DNA from: Streptococcus henryi DSM 19005
GTDB taxonomy: Bacteria; Bacillota; Bacilli; Lactobacillales; Streptococcaceae
Assembly: GCF_000376985.1 (NCBI RefSeq)
Contig: NZ_AQYA01000037.1
Location: forward strand, 360,186 to 424,185
Length of the DNA stretch: 64,000 nt
Direction: 5' to 3'
In this document: positions 19,340 through 28,150 of the stretch, one piece after another
How positions within the stretch are numbered: position 1 is the first letter of the stretch
Layout: each line of letters starts with the position of its first letter
Position numbers and translations under genes: made by a program
The notes under the pieces: generated by a model
What the model saw: the letters and a program-made list of their open reading frames with translations, nothing else
What the model was told of the DNA's origin: nothing
The model's database searches: none

Positions 19340-19897
19340 ATGGTAAAACGTGATTTTATAAGAAATATAATTTTAGCATTATTGGCTATCTTGACGGTTG
19401 TTTTGTTAAGAATTTTTATCTTCTCAACTTTTCGTGTACATGAAGATGCAGCCAATCAATATTTGAGAAACAATGATGTTGTTTTAGTTAATAGAAATCG
19501 CCAGCCTAAATATAAAGACTTCATTGTCTATGAAGTTGATGGTATTTTTTACATCAGTCGTATCATTGCAAGTGAGGGTGAGGCAGTCACTTACATGGAT
19601 GATATTTTCTATTTAGATGAGATTGTAGAGCCTCAGGAATATATTGAATCTGTCAAGAATAACTATTTAGCAGAAGCTCCGGCTGGCTCTCTCTTTACTG
19701 ATGATTTCACTATTGAGACTCTTACAGATGGAAAAGAAGATACGATACCTAAGAATGAGTATCTTGTTCTAAATGATGATCGACGAAATACAAATGACAG
19801 CCGAAAATTTGGTTTAATTAAGAAATCTCAAATTAGAGGAGTTGTAACATTTAGAATCCTACCTTTGAGTAATTTTGGTTTTACTGATGTGGAATAG
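19340..19897 (+). CDS. Signal peptidase I-like protein lacking the Ser/Lys catalytic dyad
   Basis: This 185-residue protein has one N-terminal membrane helix (about 9-30) and the S26 fold pattern: FSTFRV (box B region), NDVVLVNR (box C), YISRIIAS (box D) and VLNDDRRNTNDSR (box E). Compared with active type I signal peptidases, the SMxPT box is replaced by DAANQYL, putting alanine about position 37 where the nucleophilic serine belongs. The lysine of the K-R box D is serine (S73). Box E is kept. It may therefore be a non-proteolytic chaperone, as known for SipA-type pilus proteins of S. pyogenes, but no pilus genes are near. It sits after pyk with its own promoter and is usually annotated lepB. 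Confidence 0.75.
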   Translation: MVKRDFIRNIILALLAILTVVLLRIFIFSTFRVHEDAANQYLRNNDVVLVNRNRQPKYKDFIVYEVDGIFYISRIIASEGEAVTYMDDIFYLDEIVEPQEYIESVKNNYLAEAPAGSLFTDDFTIETLTDGKEDTIPKNEYLVLNDDRRNTNDSRKFGLIKKSQIRGVVTFRILPLSNFGFTDVE

Positions 19898-19908
19898 AAA
19901 TACTTTTA

Positions 19909-19942
19909 TGAAGATGAACTCTTATTGGGGTTTGTCTTTTTT
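19909..19942 (+). terminator. Probable terminator after the signal peptidase-like gene
   Basis: AGATGAAC and GTTTGTCT pair with G-U wobbles and are followed by TTTTTT. Confidence 0.5.
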
Positions 19943-20035
19943 AATTTGTTTGACTAAAGGGAATTCTCTTAAACTCTGAAGATTTGTTTTATTCAAAGAT
20001 AAGTCGTTTATGCTTTTTCAATATTCTAGGAAAAC

Positions 20036-20049
20036 TGACTATACCAATT
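20036..20049 (+). promoter_or_regulatory. Upstream copy of a NagR-like operator at glmS
   Basis: TGACTATACCAATT, repeated identically at 20114-20127, reads AATTGGTATAGTCA on the other strand. This resembles the GntR-type NagR half sites (TTGGTNTA) known for amino-sugar genes. It lies just upstream of the -35 box. Confidence 0.65.
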
Positions 20050-20055
20050 TTGTTG

Positions 20056-20084
20056 TTGACAATAAAAAGATAAAGTTATATACT
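20056..20084 (+). promoter_or_regulatory. glmS promoter
   Basis: TTGACA, a 17-base spacer and TATACT: a near-consensus sigma-A promoter. The start of transcription would be near 20091, giving a ~92-base leader. Confidence 0.85.
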
Positions 20085-20093
20085 GTTTTTGTT

Positions 20094-20127
20094 GACTTTG
20101 GTAAAGTCTTATTTGACTATACCAATT
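20094..20127 (+). promoter_or_regulatory. Downstream NagR-like operator and leader hairpin of glmS
   Basis: The second TGACTATACCAATT copy is at 20114-20127, within the transcribed leader and 78 bases from the first. Just before it GACTTT-ggt-AAAGTC (20094-20108) is a perfect inverted repeat at the very start of the transcript. The two operator copies bracket the promoter. Confidence 0.6.
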
Positions 20128-20182
20128 CAAAAAATCTTAAGGAGAAAGGCAGTAGTGAAACAACTGCTGCCAGTAGAAAATT

Positions 20183-21997
20183 ATGTGTGGTATTGTAGGT
20201 GTAGTTGGTAATCGTAATGCAACTGATATTTTAATGCAAGGTCTTGAAAAACTAGAGTATCGCGGATACGACTCTGCAGGTATCTATGTTGTTAATGGCG
20301 CAAATAATGGACGTCTCATTAAGTCAGTTGGTCGTATTGCAGATCTTCGTGCTAAAATTGGCATTGATGTGGCTGGCTCAACAGGGATTGGTCATACACG
20401 TTGGGCTACACATGGACAAGCGACTGAAGAAAATGCTCACCCCCATACTTCAGAAACAGGACGATTTGTCTTAGTTCACAATGGTGTAATTGAAAATTAT
20501 CTTCAGATTAAAGAAGTTTATCTTGAAGGGCATACTCTTAAAGGACAAACTGATACAGAGATTGCTGTTCACCTTATTGGTCAATTTGTTACAGACGGTC
20601 TATCAGTATTAGAAGCATTCAAGAAAGCCCTTAATATTATTGAAGGTTCTTATGCATTTGCACTTGTTGATTCTGAAGAACCAGATACAATTTATGTCGC
20701 TAAAAATAAATCACCTCTTCTTATTGGTCTTGGTGAAGGTTATAACATGGTCTGCTCAGATGCCATGGCTATGATTCGTGAAACAAGTGAATTTATGGAA
20801 ATCCACGATAAAGAACTTGTTATTTTGACAAAAGATTCAGTTACTGTTTCTGACTATGATGGAAATGTTGTAGAACGTGGTAGCTATACTGCAGAGCTTG
20901 ATTTGTCTGATATTGGTAAAGGTACATATCCTTACTACATGCTCAAAGAAATCGATGAACAGCCTACTGTTATGCGTAAATTGATTTCTACTTATGCTGA
21001 TACAGATGGAAACATGAATGTTGATCCAGAAATCGTTAAAACTGTACAAGAAGCTGATCGTATTTACATCTTGGCAGCAGGAACATCTTATAATGCAGGA
21101 TTTGCTTCAAAATCAATGCTTGAAAAATTGACAGATACACCAGTTGAACTTGGAGTTGCATCTGAATGGGGTTATAATATGCCACTACTTAGCAAGAAAC
21201 CAATGTTTATCTTGCTCAGCCAGTCAGGTGAAACAGCAGATAGTCGTCAAGTTTTGGTTAAAGCAAATGCAGCAGGTATTCCAAGTTTGACTGTGACTAA
21301 CGTTCCTGGTTCTACACTTTCTCGTGAAGCAACTTATACAATGCTTCTTCACGCCGGACCAGAAATTGCTGTAGCTTCTACAAAAGCTTACACAGCGCAG
21401 GTTGCAGCGCTAGCATTTTTAGCAAAAGCGGTTGGTGAAGCAAATGGTAAACAAGAAGCTATTGACTTTGATCTTGTTCACGAATTGTCAATTGTAGCAC
21501 AATCAATTGAGGCAACACTTTCTGAGAAAGATGCTATTGCTGAAAAAGTTCAAAACCTTCTTAGCACAACTCGTAATGCCTTCTATATTGGTCGTGGCAA
21601 TGATTACTATGTAGCTATGGAAGCAAGCTTGAAGCTGAAAGAAATCTCTTATATTCAATGTGAAGGTTTTGCAGCTGGTGAATTGAAACATGGTACAATC
21701 TCTTTGATTGAGGAGGGAACACCTGTTCTTGGTTTGATTTCATCTAGTGAAGTAGTCGCTGCTCATACTCGTGGTAATATTCAAGAAGTTGCTGCACGTG
21801 GAGCTCATGTTTTAACCATTGTTGAAGAAGGTCTTAACAAAGAAGGAGACGATATTATTGTCAATAAAGTCCACCCGTTCTTGGCGACCATTGCTATGGT
21901 CATTCCAACACAACTGATTGCTTACTTTGCATCATTACAACGTGGTCTTGATGTTGATAAACCTCGTAACTTGGCAAAAGCCGTAACTGTTGAATAA
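20183..21997 (+). CDS. glmS: Glutamine-fructose-6-phosphate aminotransferase (isomerising)
   Basis: This 604-residue enzyme makes glucosamine 6-phosphate, the entry to peptidoglycan precursors. The N-terminal MCGIVG places the nucleophilic cysteine at position 2, which fixes the start. The glutaminase domain (about 1-230, with GHTRWATHG) is followed by two SIS sugar isomerase domains (SQSGETADSRQ, STKAYTAQ) and the C-terminal DKPRNLAKAVTVE. No glmS ribozyme is present upstream; control appears transcriptional through the duplicated NagR-like sites. Confidence 0.98.
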   Translation: MCGIVGVVGNRNATDILMQGLEKLEYRGYDSAGIYVVNGANNGRLIKSVGRIADLRAKIGIDVAGSTGIGHTRWATHGQATEENAHPHTSETGRFVLVHNGVIENYLQIKEVYLEGHTLKGQTDTEIAVHLIGQFVTDGLSVLEAFKKALNIIEGSYAFALVDSEEPDTIYVAKNKSPLLIGLGEGYNMVCSDAMAMIRETSEFMEIHDKELVILTKDSVTVSDYDGNVVERGSYTAELDLSDIGKGTYPYYMLKEIDEQPTVMRKLISTYADTDGNMNVDPEIVKTVQEADRIYILAAGTSYNAGFASKSMLEKLTDTPVELGVASEWGYNMPLLSKKPMFILLSQSGETADSRQVLVKANAAGIPSLTVTNVPGSTLSREATYTMLLHAGPEIAVASTKAYTAQVAALAFLAKAVGEANGKQEAIDFDLVHELSIVAQSIEATLSEKDAIAEKVQNLLSTTRNAFYIGRGNDYYVAMEASLKLKEISYIQCEGFAAGELKHGTISLIEEGTPVLGLISSSEVVAAHTRGNIQEVAARGAHVLTIVEEGLNKEGDDIIVNKVHPFLATIAMVIPTQLIAYFASLQRGLDVDKPRNLAKAVTVE

Positions 21998-22009
21998 TAT
22001 CTATTTTCG

Positions 22010-22043
22010 AAGACAAATGCCGAAATTGGTATTTGTCTTTTTT
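22010..22043 (+). terminator. Terminator of glmS
   Basis: AAGACAAATGCC and GGTATTTGTCTT form a 12-bp stem with one wobble, followed by TTTT. Confidence 0.85.
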
Positions 22044-22155
22044 GCAATCATAGAAGCGACTTTTAAAGATTTGAAGCTATGCCCATGACTTGATTCAATA
22101 ATTTCGATAATAATGTCTTTAACAGTTTTAAATTATTCTGCAACACTTATCAACG

Positions 22156-22214
22156 TGTGTCACAAATTTTGTGCCAAAGTTTGAGTTTTGTGTCACATGA
22201 AATTGTCATATAAT
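22156..22214 (+). promoter_or_regulatory. mtlA promoter with two direct-repeat activator boxes
   Basis: TATAAT at 22209-22214 is the -10 of a promoter with a poor -35 (ttttgt). TGTGTCACA occurs at 22156-22164 and 22189-22197, exactly 33 bases apart (about three helical turns); the second copy overlaps the -35 region. A weak -35 with activator boxes on the same face fits activation by MtlR. A CACAAATTTTGTG palindrome overlaps the first copy. Confidence 0.7.
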
Positions 22215-22242
22215 AAAGTCAAGAAATAAAGGAGGTTTTCTT

Positions 22243-23988
22243 ATGGAAAACAATTCATCATTGAAAGTGAAAATTCAGAAACTGGGCACGTCACTTTCAA
22301 ATATGGTTATGCCTAATATCGGGGCATTTATTGCTTGGGGTGTTTTGACCTCACTTTTCATTGATACTGGTTGGCTTCCAAACGAACAATTGTCAACTAT
22401 CGTTAGTCCAGCCATTACTTACCTCTTGCCACTACTTATTGGTTATACTGGTGGTCATATGGTTCATGGACAACGCGGTGCAGTTGTTGGTGCTATCGCA
22501 ACCTTTGGTGCCGTAGCCGGTGCTAGTGTACCAATGTTCATCGGAGCAATGATTATGGGTCCTCTTGGAGGATGGTGCATCAAGAAATTTGATGAAAAAT
22601 TCCAAGAAAAAATTCCAACTGGATTTGAAATGTTGGTTAACAACTTCTCAGCAGGTTTGATTGGTTTTGCACTTATTATTCTTGCCTTCTGGGCAGTTGG
22701 GCCACTTGTATCAACATTGACTGAAATGATTGGTAATGGTGTTCAAGCAATCGTCGATGCTAAACTCTTGCCACTTGCTAACATTTTGGTTGAACCAGCT
22801 AAAATTCTCTTCTTGAATAACGCTATTAACCATGGTATCTTTACCCCACTTGGTGGTGCGCAAGTTGCAGAAACTGGTAAATCTATCCTCTTCCTTATTG
22901 AAGCAAACCCTGGACCAGGTTTGGGTATCCTACTTGCCTACATCGTATTCGGTAAAGGTTCAGCTAAATCTTCTGCATGGGGTGCATCAATCATCCACTT
23001 CCTTGGTGGTATCCACGAAATTTATTTCCCATACGTTATGATGAAACCAGCTATGTTCCTTGCAGTTATTGCAGGTGGTGTGTCTGGTACCTTCACTAAC
23101 CAATTGCTTGGTTCTGGTCTTACTGGTGCAGCGTCGCCAGGTTCAATCATTGCTATTCTTGGTATGACTGCTAAAGGTAGCCACTTGGCTGTCCTTGCTG
23201 GTGTATTCGTTGGTGCTCTTGTTGCCTTCCTGGTTGCCTCTGTTATTCTTAAAGCAGATAAATCTGAAGAAGATGATTTTGAAGCATCTGTAGCAGCAAC
23301 TCAAGCAGCTAAAGCTCAATCTAAAGGAAAAGAAGCACCAATTGCAGCAGGAGGAATCTCTTCAGATTCAATTAAACAAATCATTTTCGCTTGTGACGCA
23401 GGTATGGGTAGCTCAGCTATGGGAGCATCAATCCTTCGTGACAAAGTTAAAAAAGCTGGTCTAAATATTCCAGTATCAAATAAAGCTATCTCTAACTTAA
23501 CTGATGAGCCAAATACATTAATCGTTACGCAACAAGAATTGGCTGCCCGTGCTTCTGAACGCACTCCAAGTGCAGCGCACGTATCAGTAGACAATTTCCT
23601 TGCTACACCTAAATACGATGAAATTGTAACTCTTCTAAGTGGTGACGCTAGCCCAAAGTCTGAAGCAACTTCGGCTCAAGCAGTTGCTGAAGTTGATCTT
23701 AACTATATCGATGAAGTTGTCTTTGCTTATGGAAATGCCAAAGGTTCTGCCACAATGGGTCAAGAAACTCTTAAAGCTATCTTCAAAAACAAGCAAATCG
23801 GTATTCCTGTCTCAAAAGCAACAAATACTGATTTAGGTCGATTCAATTCAAAAAACATTCTTATCGTAACTACCATTGCCAATCAAGCTCAGGCGCAACA
23901 ATTCGCGCCACATGCACAAGTCCTAATTGTTGACAGCCTTGTAACAACGCCTGAGTATGACAAAATGGTTGAAAGAATGCATAAGTAA
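22243..23988 (+). CDS. mtlA: Mannitol-specific PTS permease EIICB with a second, degenerate EIIB-like domain
   Basis: This 581-residue permease imports D-mannitol and phosphorylates it to mannitol 1-phosphate. EIIC spans about 1-345. The EIIB domain follows, with phosphocysteine C384 in IIFACDAGMGSSAMG and an end motif FLATPKYDEIVTLL. After a short Ala/Glu-rich linker a second EIIB-like copy begins (VVFAYGNAKGSATMG, ending LVTTPEYDKMVERM); its cysteine position is Tyr496, so it cannot carry the phosphate. The protein is longer than a plain IICB for this reason. The start follows AAAGGAGG. EIIA is separate (mtlF). First gene of the mannitol operon. Confidence 0.95.
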   Translation: MENNSSLKVKIQKLGTSLSNMVMPNIGAFIAWGVLTSLFIDTGWLPNEQLSTIVSPAITYLLPLLIGYTGGHMVHGQRGAVVGAIATFGAVAGASVPMFIGAMIMGPLGGWCIKKFDEKFQEKIPTGFEMLVNNFSAGLIGFALIILAFWAVGPLVSTLTEMIGNGVQAIVDAKLLPLANILVEPAKILFLNNAINHGIFTPLGGAQVAETGKSILFLIEANPGPGLGILLAYIVFGKGSAKSSAWGASIIHFLGGIHEIYFPYVMMKPAMFLAVIAGGVSGTFTNQLLGSGLTGAASPGSIIAILGMTAKGSHLAVLAGVFVGALVAFLVASVILKADKSEEDDFEASVAATQAAKAQSKGKEAPIAAGGISSDSIKQIIFACDAGMGSSAMGASILRDKVKKAGLNIPVSNKAISNLTDEPNTLIVTQQELAARASERTPSAAHVSVDNFLATPKYDEIVTLLSGDASPKSEATSAQAVAEVDLNYIDEVVFAYGNAKGSATMGQETLKAIFKNKQIGIPVSKATNTDLGRFNSKNILIVTTIANQAQAQQFAPHAQVLIVDSLVTTPEYDKMVERMHK

Positions 23989-24002
23989 GATAAGAAAAGT
24001 AG

Positions 24003-24008
24003 TATAAT
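24003..24008 (+). promoter_or_regulatory. -10-like box directly before mtlR
   Basis: TATAAT ends six bases before the mtlR ATG and there is no ribosome site. The -35 is poor. A secondary leaderless transcript of mtlR is possible beside read-through from mtlA. Confidence 0.4.
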
Positions 24009-24014
24009 AAGTTT

Positions 24015-25967
24015 ATGCTATTAACAAAACGAGAAGAACATTTGTTGAAAGCTTTCCAAGATTATGGAAAGCTTTCAATTGATAATATTTCTGATATTTT
24101 AAAGGTGTCTAAACGAACTGTTTATCGAACGATTTCTGATCTAACAACAAGTTTAAATACATTAAATATCAGTATTATTAAAGAAGGTAACAGATATATT
24201 TTAGCTGGTGAATTAGAAAATTTGAGGCAATTTTCTAGTCAAGTAACATACACACGAAATGAACGGCTAAATTTAATTACTTACCGCCTATTAACAACAT
24301 CAGGAGAAGTGACTAATGAAGAGCTGCAAACTGAGTTTGGAGTAAGTAATGTCACCATTATTCAGGATATTGCTGATATTGAGAAACGTCTAGCAGATTT
24401 TGATTTGATATTAGGGAGAAAAAAAGGATATCAAATTGATTTAAACCAAAATAATGCAAGAAGACTCTTAGCTATTTTAATGGTTAATACTATTCCAGTC
24501 TCTGACTTTGGGAATCAAGATTATGGATATTACCATGAAAGCTATGATCAATCCTTCAATCAAGCGTCAGCTATTTTTCAAAAATATCAAGAAAACTTGC
24601 CAGAGATGGATGCTAAGATGAGTCAATTTTTTATCATCTTGTTAGCTTTGGCAAATCATGGAGTGACTCCTGGGAACGCTAAGTTAGTAAGTAAGGTCTC
24701 ACTTGATTTTACTCAATCTGTCTATGCCGAGTTTTCGAAAGTAACGGGGCAATTCTACAGTATTCAAGAAATTCTATACTATGCGTCCATATTAGATGAA
24801 CTATTAATCAAACGTCAAGAGACGCCACTCTTTCATGAAAATTTCGACAGTGTCTTTTATTACAGTGTATCTAATTTGATTGATAAAGTTGCCTTATATA
24901 CCAAGATAAATTTTGCTAAGGATAGGGTGCTTTTCAAATTCTTGTTTAATCACATTCGTTTAAGTTTAGCAGTCCCAACTTTGTTTGAAGATAATTCAAA
25001 TGCTGTTATTGCTCATTCAGCATTGCAGCATAGTGAATACTTACACCGTGTGGTTAGTCTGCTAGTAATGGAAATCTTTCCACGTTATTTACAAAGTGAA
25101 TCAGAACTTGAACTCATTACATTGCATTTTGCATCAAGTTTGAGACGAAGTCCTGATATTTATCCAATTGTGATTTTACTATTAACAGATGAGCGACCTT
25201 TAGCCAGAGAATTATTGATTACACGTATAAAAACTATGGCACCATTTGTTGAAGCTGTTCATGTTAAACCGCCTTTAAGGTTTAGTCAAGTAGACAATGA
25301 GTATTACGATTGCATTTTAACAACTAAGTTATTAAAAGATGAATCAGTAAAGGTGGTATCAATTTATCCTGATGGTAAAGAGATGCTGCAGTTACAGGAT
25401 TACTTGCAGGAAGTGCAATCAAATAGGGAAGTAAGGGTAAGGGAGCAAAAAATTTTTGATGGCGAGTATGATTTCCAGAAATACTTTTTGGCTAGTCAAA
25501 TTTTACTCGAACGTTTTTCTTATCAACATTTAGATAATTTGCCGACATTTGAAGAAACTGTTCCTATGGTGGTCAATAAAATTGATTATATTTCGGATAA
25601 AGATTATCTATCTCAAAAGTTATTAAGGCGTTTTGAAATCAGCCCAATGGCTATACCAGAAACACACCTAGCTTTATTACATACTTATTCTAGTCGTGTA
25701 ACTGAAAGTTGTTTTATGATTTTTGATTTGGAAGCTCCGGTAGAAGCCCTATCAATGAATCATGAAACAGAGAATGTGTCAAGGATTTTAGTCATGTTAA
25801 CTCGAATGGGTGAGAGTGAAGAAATACGAGATTTGATGTCAGCTATCAGCCAATCTATTATTGAAAATCATCTCTATACAGAAATTTATAAGACTGGTAA
25901 TAAAGATATTATTTATCAGTTACTGAATCAAATATTTACAGAAAAAATCAAAAAATTGGAGAATTAA
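24015..25967 (+). CDS. mtlR: Mannitol operon transcriptional activator MtlR
   Basis: This 650-residue PTS-controlled activator begins with two helix-turn-helix regions ([20 protein letters not shown] and [18 protein letters not shown]). Two PRD domains (about 190-410), a GatB-like EIIB region (about 410-500) and an EIIA-like domain (about 505-650, histidine in [10 protein letters not shown]) follow. MtlR is switched by phosphorylation from HPr and EIIA. It lies 26 bases after mtlA and one base before mtlF. No Shine-Dalgarno precedes the ATG. An inverted repeat lies inside codons 11-22. Confidence 0.93.
   Translation: MLLTKREEHLLKAFQDYGKLSIDNISDILKVSKRTVYRTISDLTTSLNTLNISIIKEGNRYILAGELENLRQFSSQVTYTRNERLNLITYRLLTTSGEVTNEELQTEFGVSNVTIIQDIADIEKRLADFDLILGRKKGYQIDLNQNNARRLLAILMVNTIPVSDFGNQDYGYYHESYDQSFNQASAIFQKYQENLPEMDAKMSQFFIILLALANHGVTPGNAKLVSKVSLDFTQSVYAEFSKVTGQFYSIQEILYYASILDELLIKRQETPLFHENFDSVFYYSVSNLIDKVALYTKINFAKDRVLFKFLFNHIRLSLAVPTLFEDNSNAVIAHSALQHSEYLHRVVSLLVMEIFPRYLQSESELELITLHFASSLRRSPDIYPIVILLLTDERPLARELLITRIKTMAPFVEAVHVKPPLRFSQVDNEYYDCILTTKLLKDESVKVVSIYPDGKEMLQLQDYLQEVQSNREVRVREQKIFDGEYDFQKYFLASQILLERFSYQHLDNLPTFEETVPMVVNKIDYISDKDYLSQKLLRRFEISPMAIPETHLALLHTYSSRVTESCFMIFDLEAPVEALSMNHETENVSRILVMLTRMGESEEIRDLMSAISQSIIENHLYTEIYKTGNKDIIYQLLNQIFTEKIKKLEN
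24045..24078 (+). repeat. 13-bp inverted repeat inside the 5' end of mtlR
   Basis: TTGAAAGCTTTCC, loop aagattat, GGAAAGCTTTCAA: a perfect 13-bp stem within the coding sequence, 30 bases after the ATG. No T-run follows. It could slow translation, direct RNA processing or bind a protein. Confidence 0.7.
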
Positions 25968-25968
25968 C

Positions 25969-26406
25969 ATGGAATTTCAAAAGGAATTAATCAAGCTTAA
26001 TCAAGCTTTTGACAACAAAGAAGCGGCCATCCGATTCTGTGGACAAATGCTTTTCCAAGGTGGATACGTTGAGGAAGATTATATTGAAGCGATGATTCAA
26101 CGTAATAAAGAGCTCTCAGTCTATATGGGTAACTTTATTGCTATTCCACACGGAACAGATTCAGCTAAAGAAAAAGTTATTAAGTCAGGGATTACAATTG
26201 TTCAAGTTCCTGATGGTGTTAATTTTGGAACCGAAGAGGATCCTCAAGTAGCTACAGTGCTATTCGGTATTGCTGGTATTGGTGACGAGCACTTGCAAAT
26301 TATTCAAAAAATTTCTATCTTCTGTGCTGATATTGATAATGTTGTTAAATTAGCAGATGCTCAGTCTGAAGATGAAGTTGTCCGTTTGTTAGATAGTGTT
26401 GAATAG
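25969..26406 (+). CDS. mtlF: Mannitol-specific PTS EIIA component
   Basis: This 145-residue cytoplasmic protein passes phosphate from HPr to the MtlA EIIB domain. The phosphohistidine is H61 in [11 protein letters not shown], the signature of the fructose/mannitol EIIA class. It is one base after the mtlR stop with ribosome site AATTGGAG, and 11 bases before mtlD, so the genes are co-transcribed. Confidence 0.95.
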   Translation: MEFQKELIKLNQAFDNKEAAIRFCGQMLFQGGYVEEDYIEAMIQRNKELSVYMGNFIAIPHGTDSAKEKVIKSGITIVQVPDGVNFGTEEDPQVATVLFGIAGIGDEHLQIIQKISIFCADIDNVVKLADAQSEDEVVRLLDSVE

Positions 26407-26417
26407 AGGAGTAAAAA

Positions 26418-27563
26418 ATGAGTAAAGCAGTACATTTTGGAGCAGGAAATATCGGCCGTGGATTTATTGGAGAAATTCTATTTGAAAATGGTTTCCATAT
26501 TGATTTTGTAGATGTAAATGAAAAAATTATTGATGCATTGCAAGAACGAAAAGCCTATGAAATTGAAATTGCTGAAGAAGGTCAACGACACATTGCGGTT
26601 TCAAATGTTAATGGCATTAACAATGGTAAAGACCCAGAAGCAGTAGTTGCAGCTATTAAAGAGACTGATTTGGTGACAACTGCCATTGGACCAAACATCT
26701 TGCCATTTATTGCAGAGTTAATTGCTAAAGGGATTGAAGCACGTCGTGAAGCAGGTAATCAAACACCATTTGATGTTCTTGCTTGTGAGAATATGATTGG
26801 CGGATCACAATTCTTGTATGAAGAAGTAAAAAAATATCTTTCAGAAGATGGTTTAGCTTATGCTGAAGAATTTGTAGGATTCCCAAATGCAGCTGTTGAC
26901 CGTATTGTTCCTGCACAGACTCATGAAGATCCTCTCTTTGTAGTTGTTGAACCATTCAATGAGTGGGTAGTGGAAACCAGTCGTATGAAAAATCCTGGAT
27001 TGAAACTAGATGGTGTTCATTACGAAGATGATTTGGAACCATTCATTGAACGTAAACTTTTCTCAGTTAACTCTGGTCATGCTACATCAGCTTATACAGG
27101 AGCTTTTTATGGGGCTAAGACAATTCTTGAAGCGCTTCAAGACAATCAAGTTAAGGCACAGGTCGAAGCTGTCCTTGGAGAAATCCGTAGTCTTTTGATT
27201 GCTAAATGGGGCTTTGATGAGGATGCTTTAGTAGAATATCATAAGATTATTATATCTAGATTTGAGAATCCATTTATCATTGATGATGTAACGCGTGTTG
27301 CTCGTACACCAATTCGTAAACTTGGCTTTGATGAGCGCTTTATTCGTCCAATTCGTGAATTGAAAGAACGTGGTTTGTCTTATTCAAATCTCCTAAAGAC
27401 AGTTGCTTACGTTTTCAAATATGAAGATGCTACTGACGAACAATCTGTACAACTTCAAGAACTCTTAGATTCAAAACCTTTGTATCAAGTTGTAGCTGAA
27501 GTCACAGGTCTTGATGATAAAGAATTAATTGCTGAAATTGTTGAAAGTGTAGAAGCAGTTTAG
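26418..27563 (+). CDS. mtlD: Mannitol-1-phosphate 5-dehydrogenase
   Basis: This 381-residue enzyme oxidises mannitol 1-phosphate to fructose 6-phosphate with NAD+. The Rossmann motif [14 protein letters not shown] is at the very N-terminus, and the catalytic region [19 protein letters not shown] is present. The ribosome site is AGAGGAG. It is the last gene of the operon; a terminator follows. Confidence 0.97.
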   Translation: MSKAVHFGAGNIGRGFIGEILFENGFHIDFVDVNEKIIDALQERKAYEIEIAEEGQRHIAVSNVNGINNGKDPEAVVAAIKETDLVTTAIGPNILPFIAELIAKGIEARREAGNQTPFDVLACENMIGGSQFLYEEVKKYLSEDGLAYAEEFVGFPNAAVDRIVPAQTHEDPLFVVVEPFNEWVVETSRMKNPGLKLDGVHYEDDLEPFIERKLFSVNSGHATSAYTGAFYGAKTILEALQDNQVKAQVEAVLGEIRSLLIAKWGFDEDALVEYHKIIISRFENPFIIDDVTRVARTPIRKLGFDERFIRPIRELKERGLSYSNLLKTVAYVFKYEDATDEQSVQLQELLDSKPLYQVVAEVTGLDDKELIAEIVESVEAV

Positions 27564-27581
27564 ATTTTATTAAAATGTTTT

Positions 27582-27611
27582 AAAGAGTTGAAAGCAATTT
27601 CAGCTCTTTTT
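27582..27611 (+). terminator. Terminator of the mtl operon
   Basis: AAAGAGTTGAAA and TTTCAGCTCTTT form a 12-bp stem with one T-G pair and a gcaa loop, followed by T residues. Confidence 0.85.
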
Positions 27612-27690
27612 AACTGCCATAACCTTGCCAAATAGCATGAAGTACAGTAAAATAGTTTTATAGATAATTATTAAAAAAAGGGAGTAAATA

Positions 27691-28026
27691 ATGAATTTAC
27701 CAAATTGTCCAAAATGTAATTCTGAATATGTCTACGAAGATGGTATTTTACTTGTATGTCCTGAGTGTGCTTATGAGTGGGATCCAAATGAAGTAGCTGC
27801 TGCTGAAGAAGGTTTGGTTGTTCTTGATAGCAACGGTACTCGTCTTGCTGATGGAGATACAGTTACAGTTATTAAAGATTTGAAAGTTAAAGGTGCACCA
27901 AAAGATATTAAACAAGGTACACGTGTGAAAAATATTCGTCTTGTTGAAGGTGATCACAACATTGATTGTAAAATTGACGGTTTCGGAGCAATGAAGCTCA
28001 AATCTGAATTCGTAAAAAAAATCTAA
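27691..28026 (+). CDS. PhnA-like zinc-ribbon protein
   Basis: This 111-residue protein has an N-terminal zinc ribbon with cysteines C6/C9 and C23/C26 (CPKC...CPEC), followed by the PhnA/YjdM domain (about 40-111, [20 protein letters not shown]). Despite the name PhnA, a direct role in phosphonate use is not established, and no phosphonate genes are near. It has its own ribosome site (AGGGAG) and terminator, so it is monocistronic. Confidence 0.85.
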   Translation: MNLPNCPKCNSEYVYEDGILLVCPECAYEWDPNEVAAAEEGLVVLDSNGTRLADGDTVTVIKDLKVKGAPKDIKQGTRVKNIRLVEGDHNIDCKIDGFGAMKLKSEFVKKI

Positions 28027-28033
28027 TTACAAC

Positions 28034-28070
28034 AGCAGCCCTCTCGTTTTAATGAGAAGGCTGTATTTTT
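28034..28070 (+). terminator. Terminator of the PhnA-like gene
   Basis: CAGCCCTCTC and GAGAAGGCTG form a 10-bp stem with one mismatch, followed by TATTTTT. Confidence 0.75.
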
Positions 28071-28150
28071 ATAAATTATTATTGGAAACTACTCTTCAAA
28101 ATCTTCTGAAAATTTGATATAATGGATTCATAATAATGTCAGGAGTAACT

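Noticed and set aside
20094..20183. glmS ribozyme
   Set aside because: The leader is too short and lacks the conserved core; regulation appears to be by operator sites.
20010..20198. A 62-codon frame in the glmS leader
   Set aside because: It covers the promoter and both operator-like repeats and overlaps the GlmS start in a different frame; no ribosome site.
24045..24078. A cre site inside mtlR
   Set aside because: TGAAAGCTTTCC lacks the central CG of cre; the sequence is better explained as an inverted repeat.
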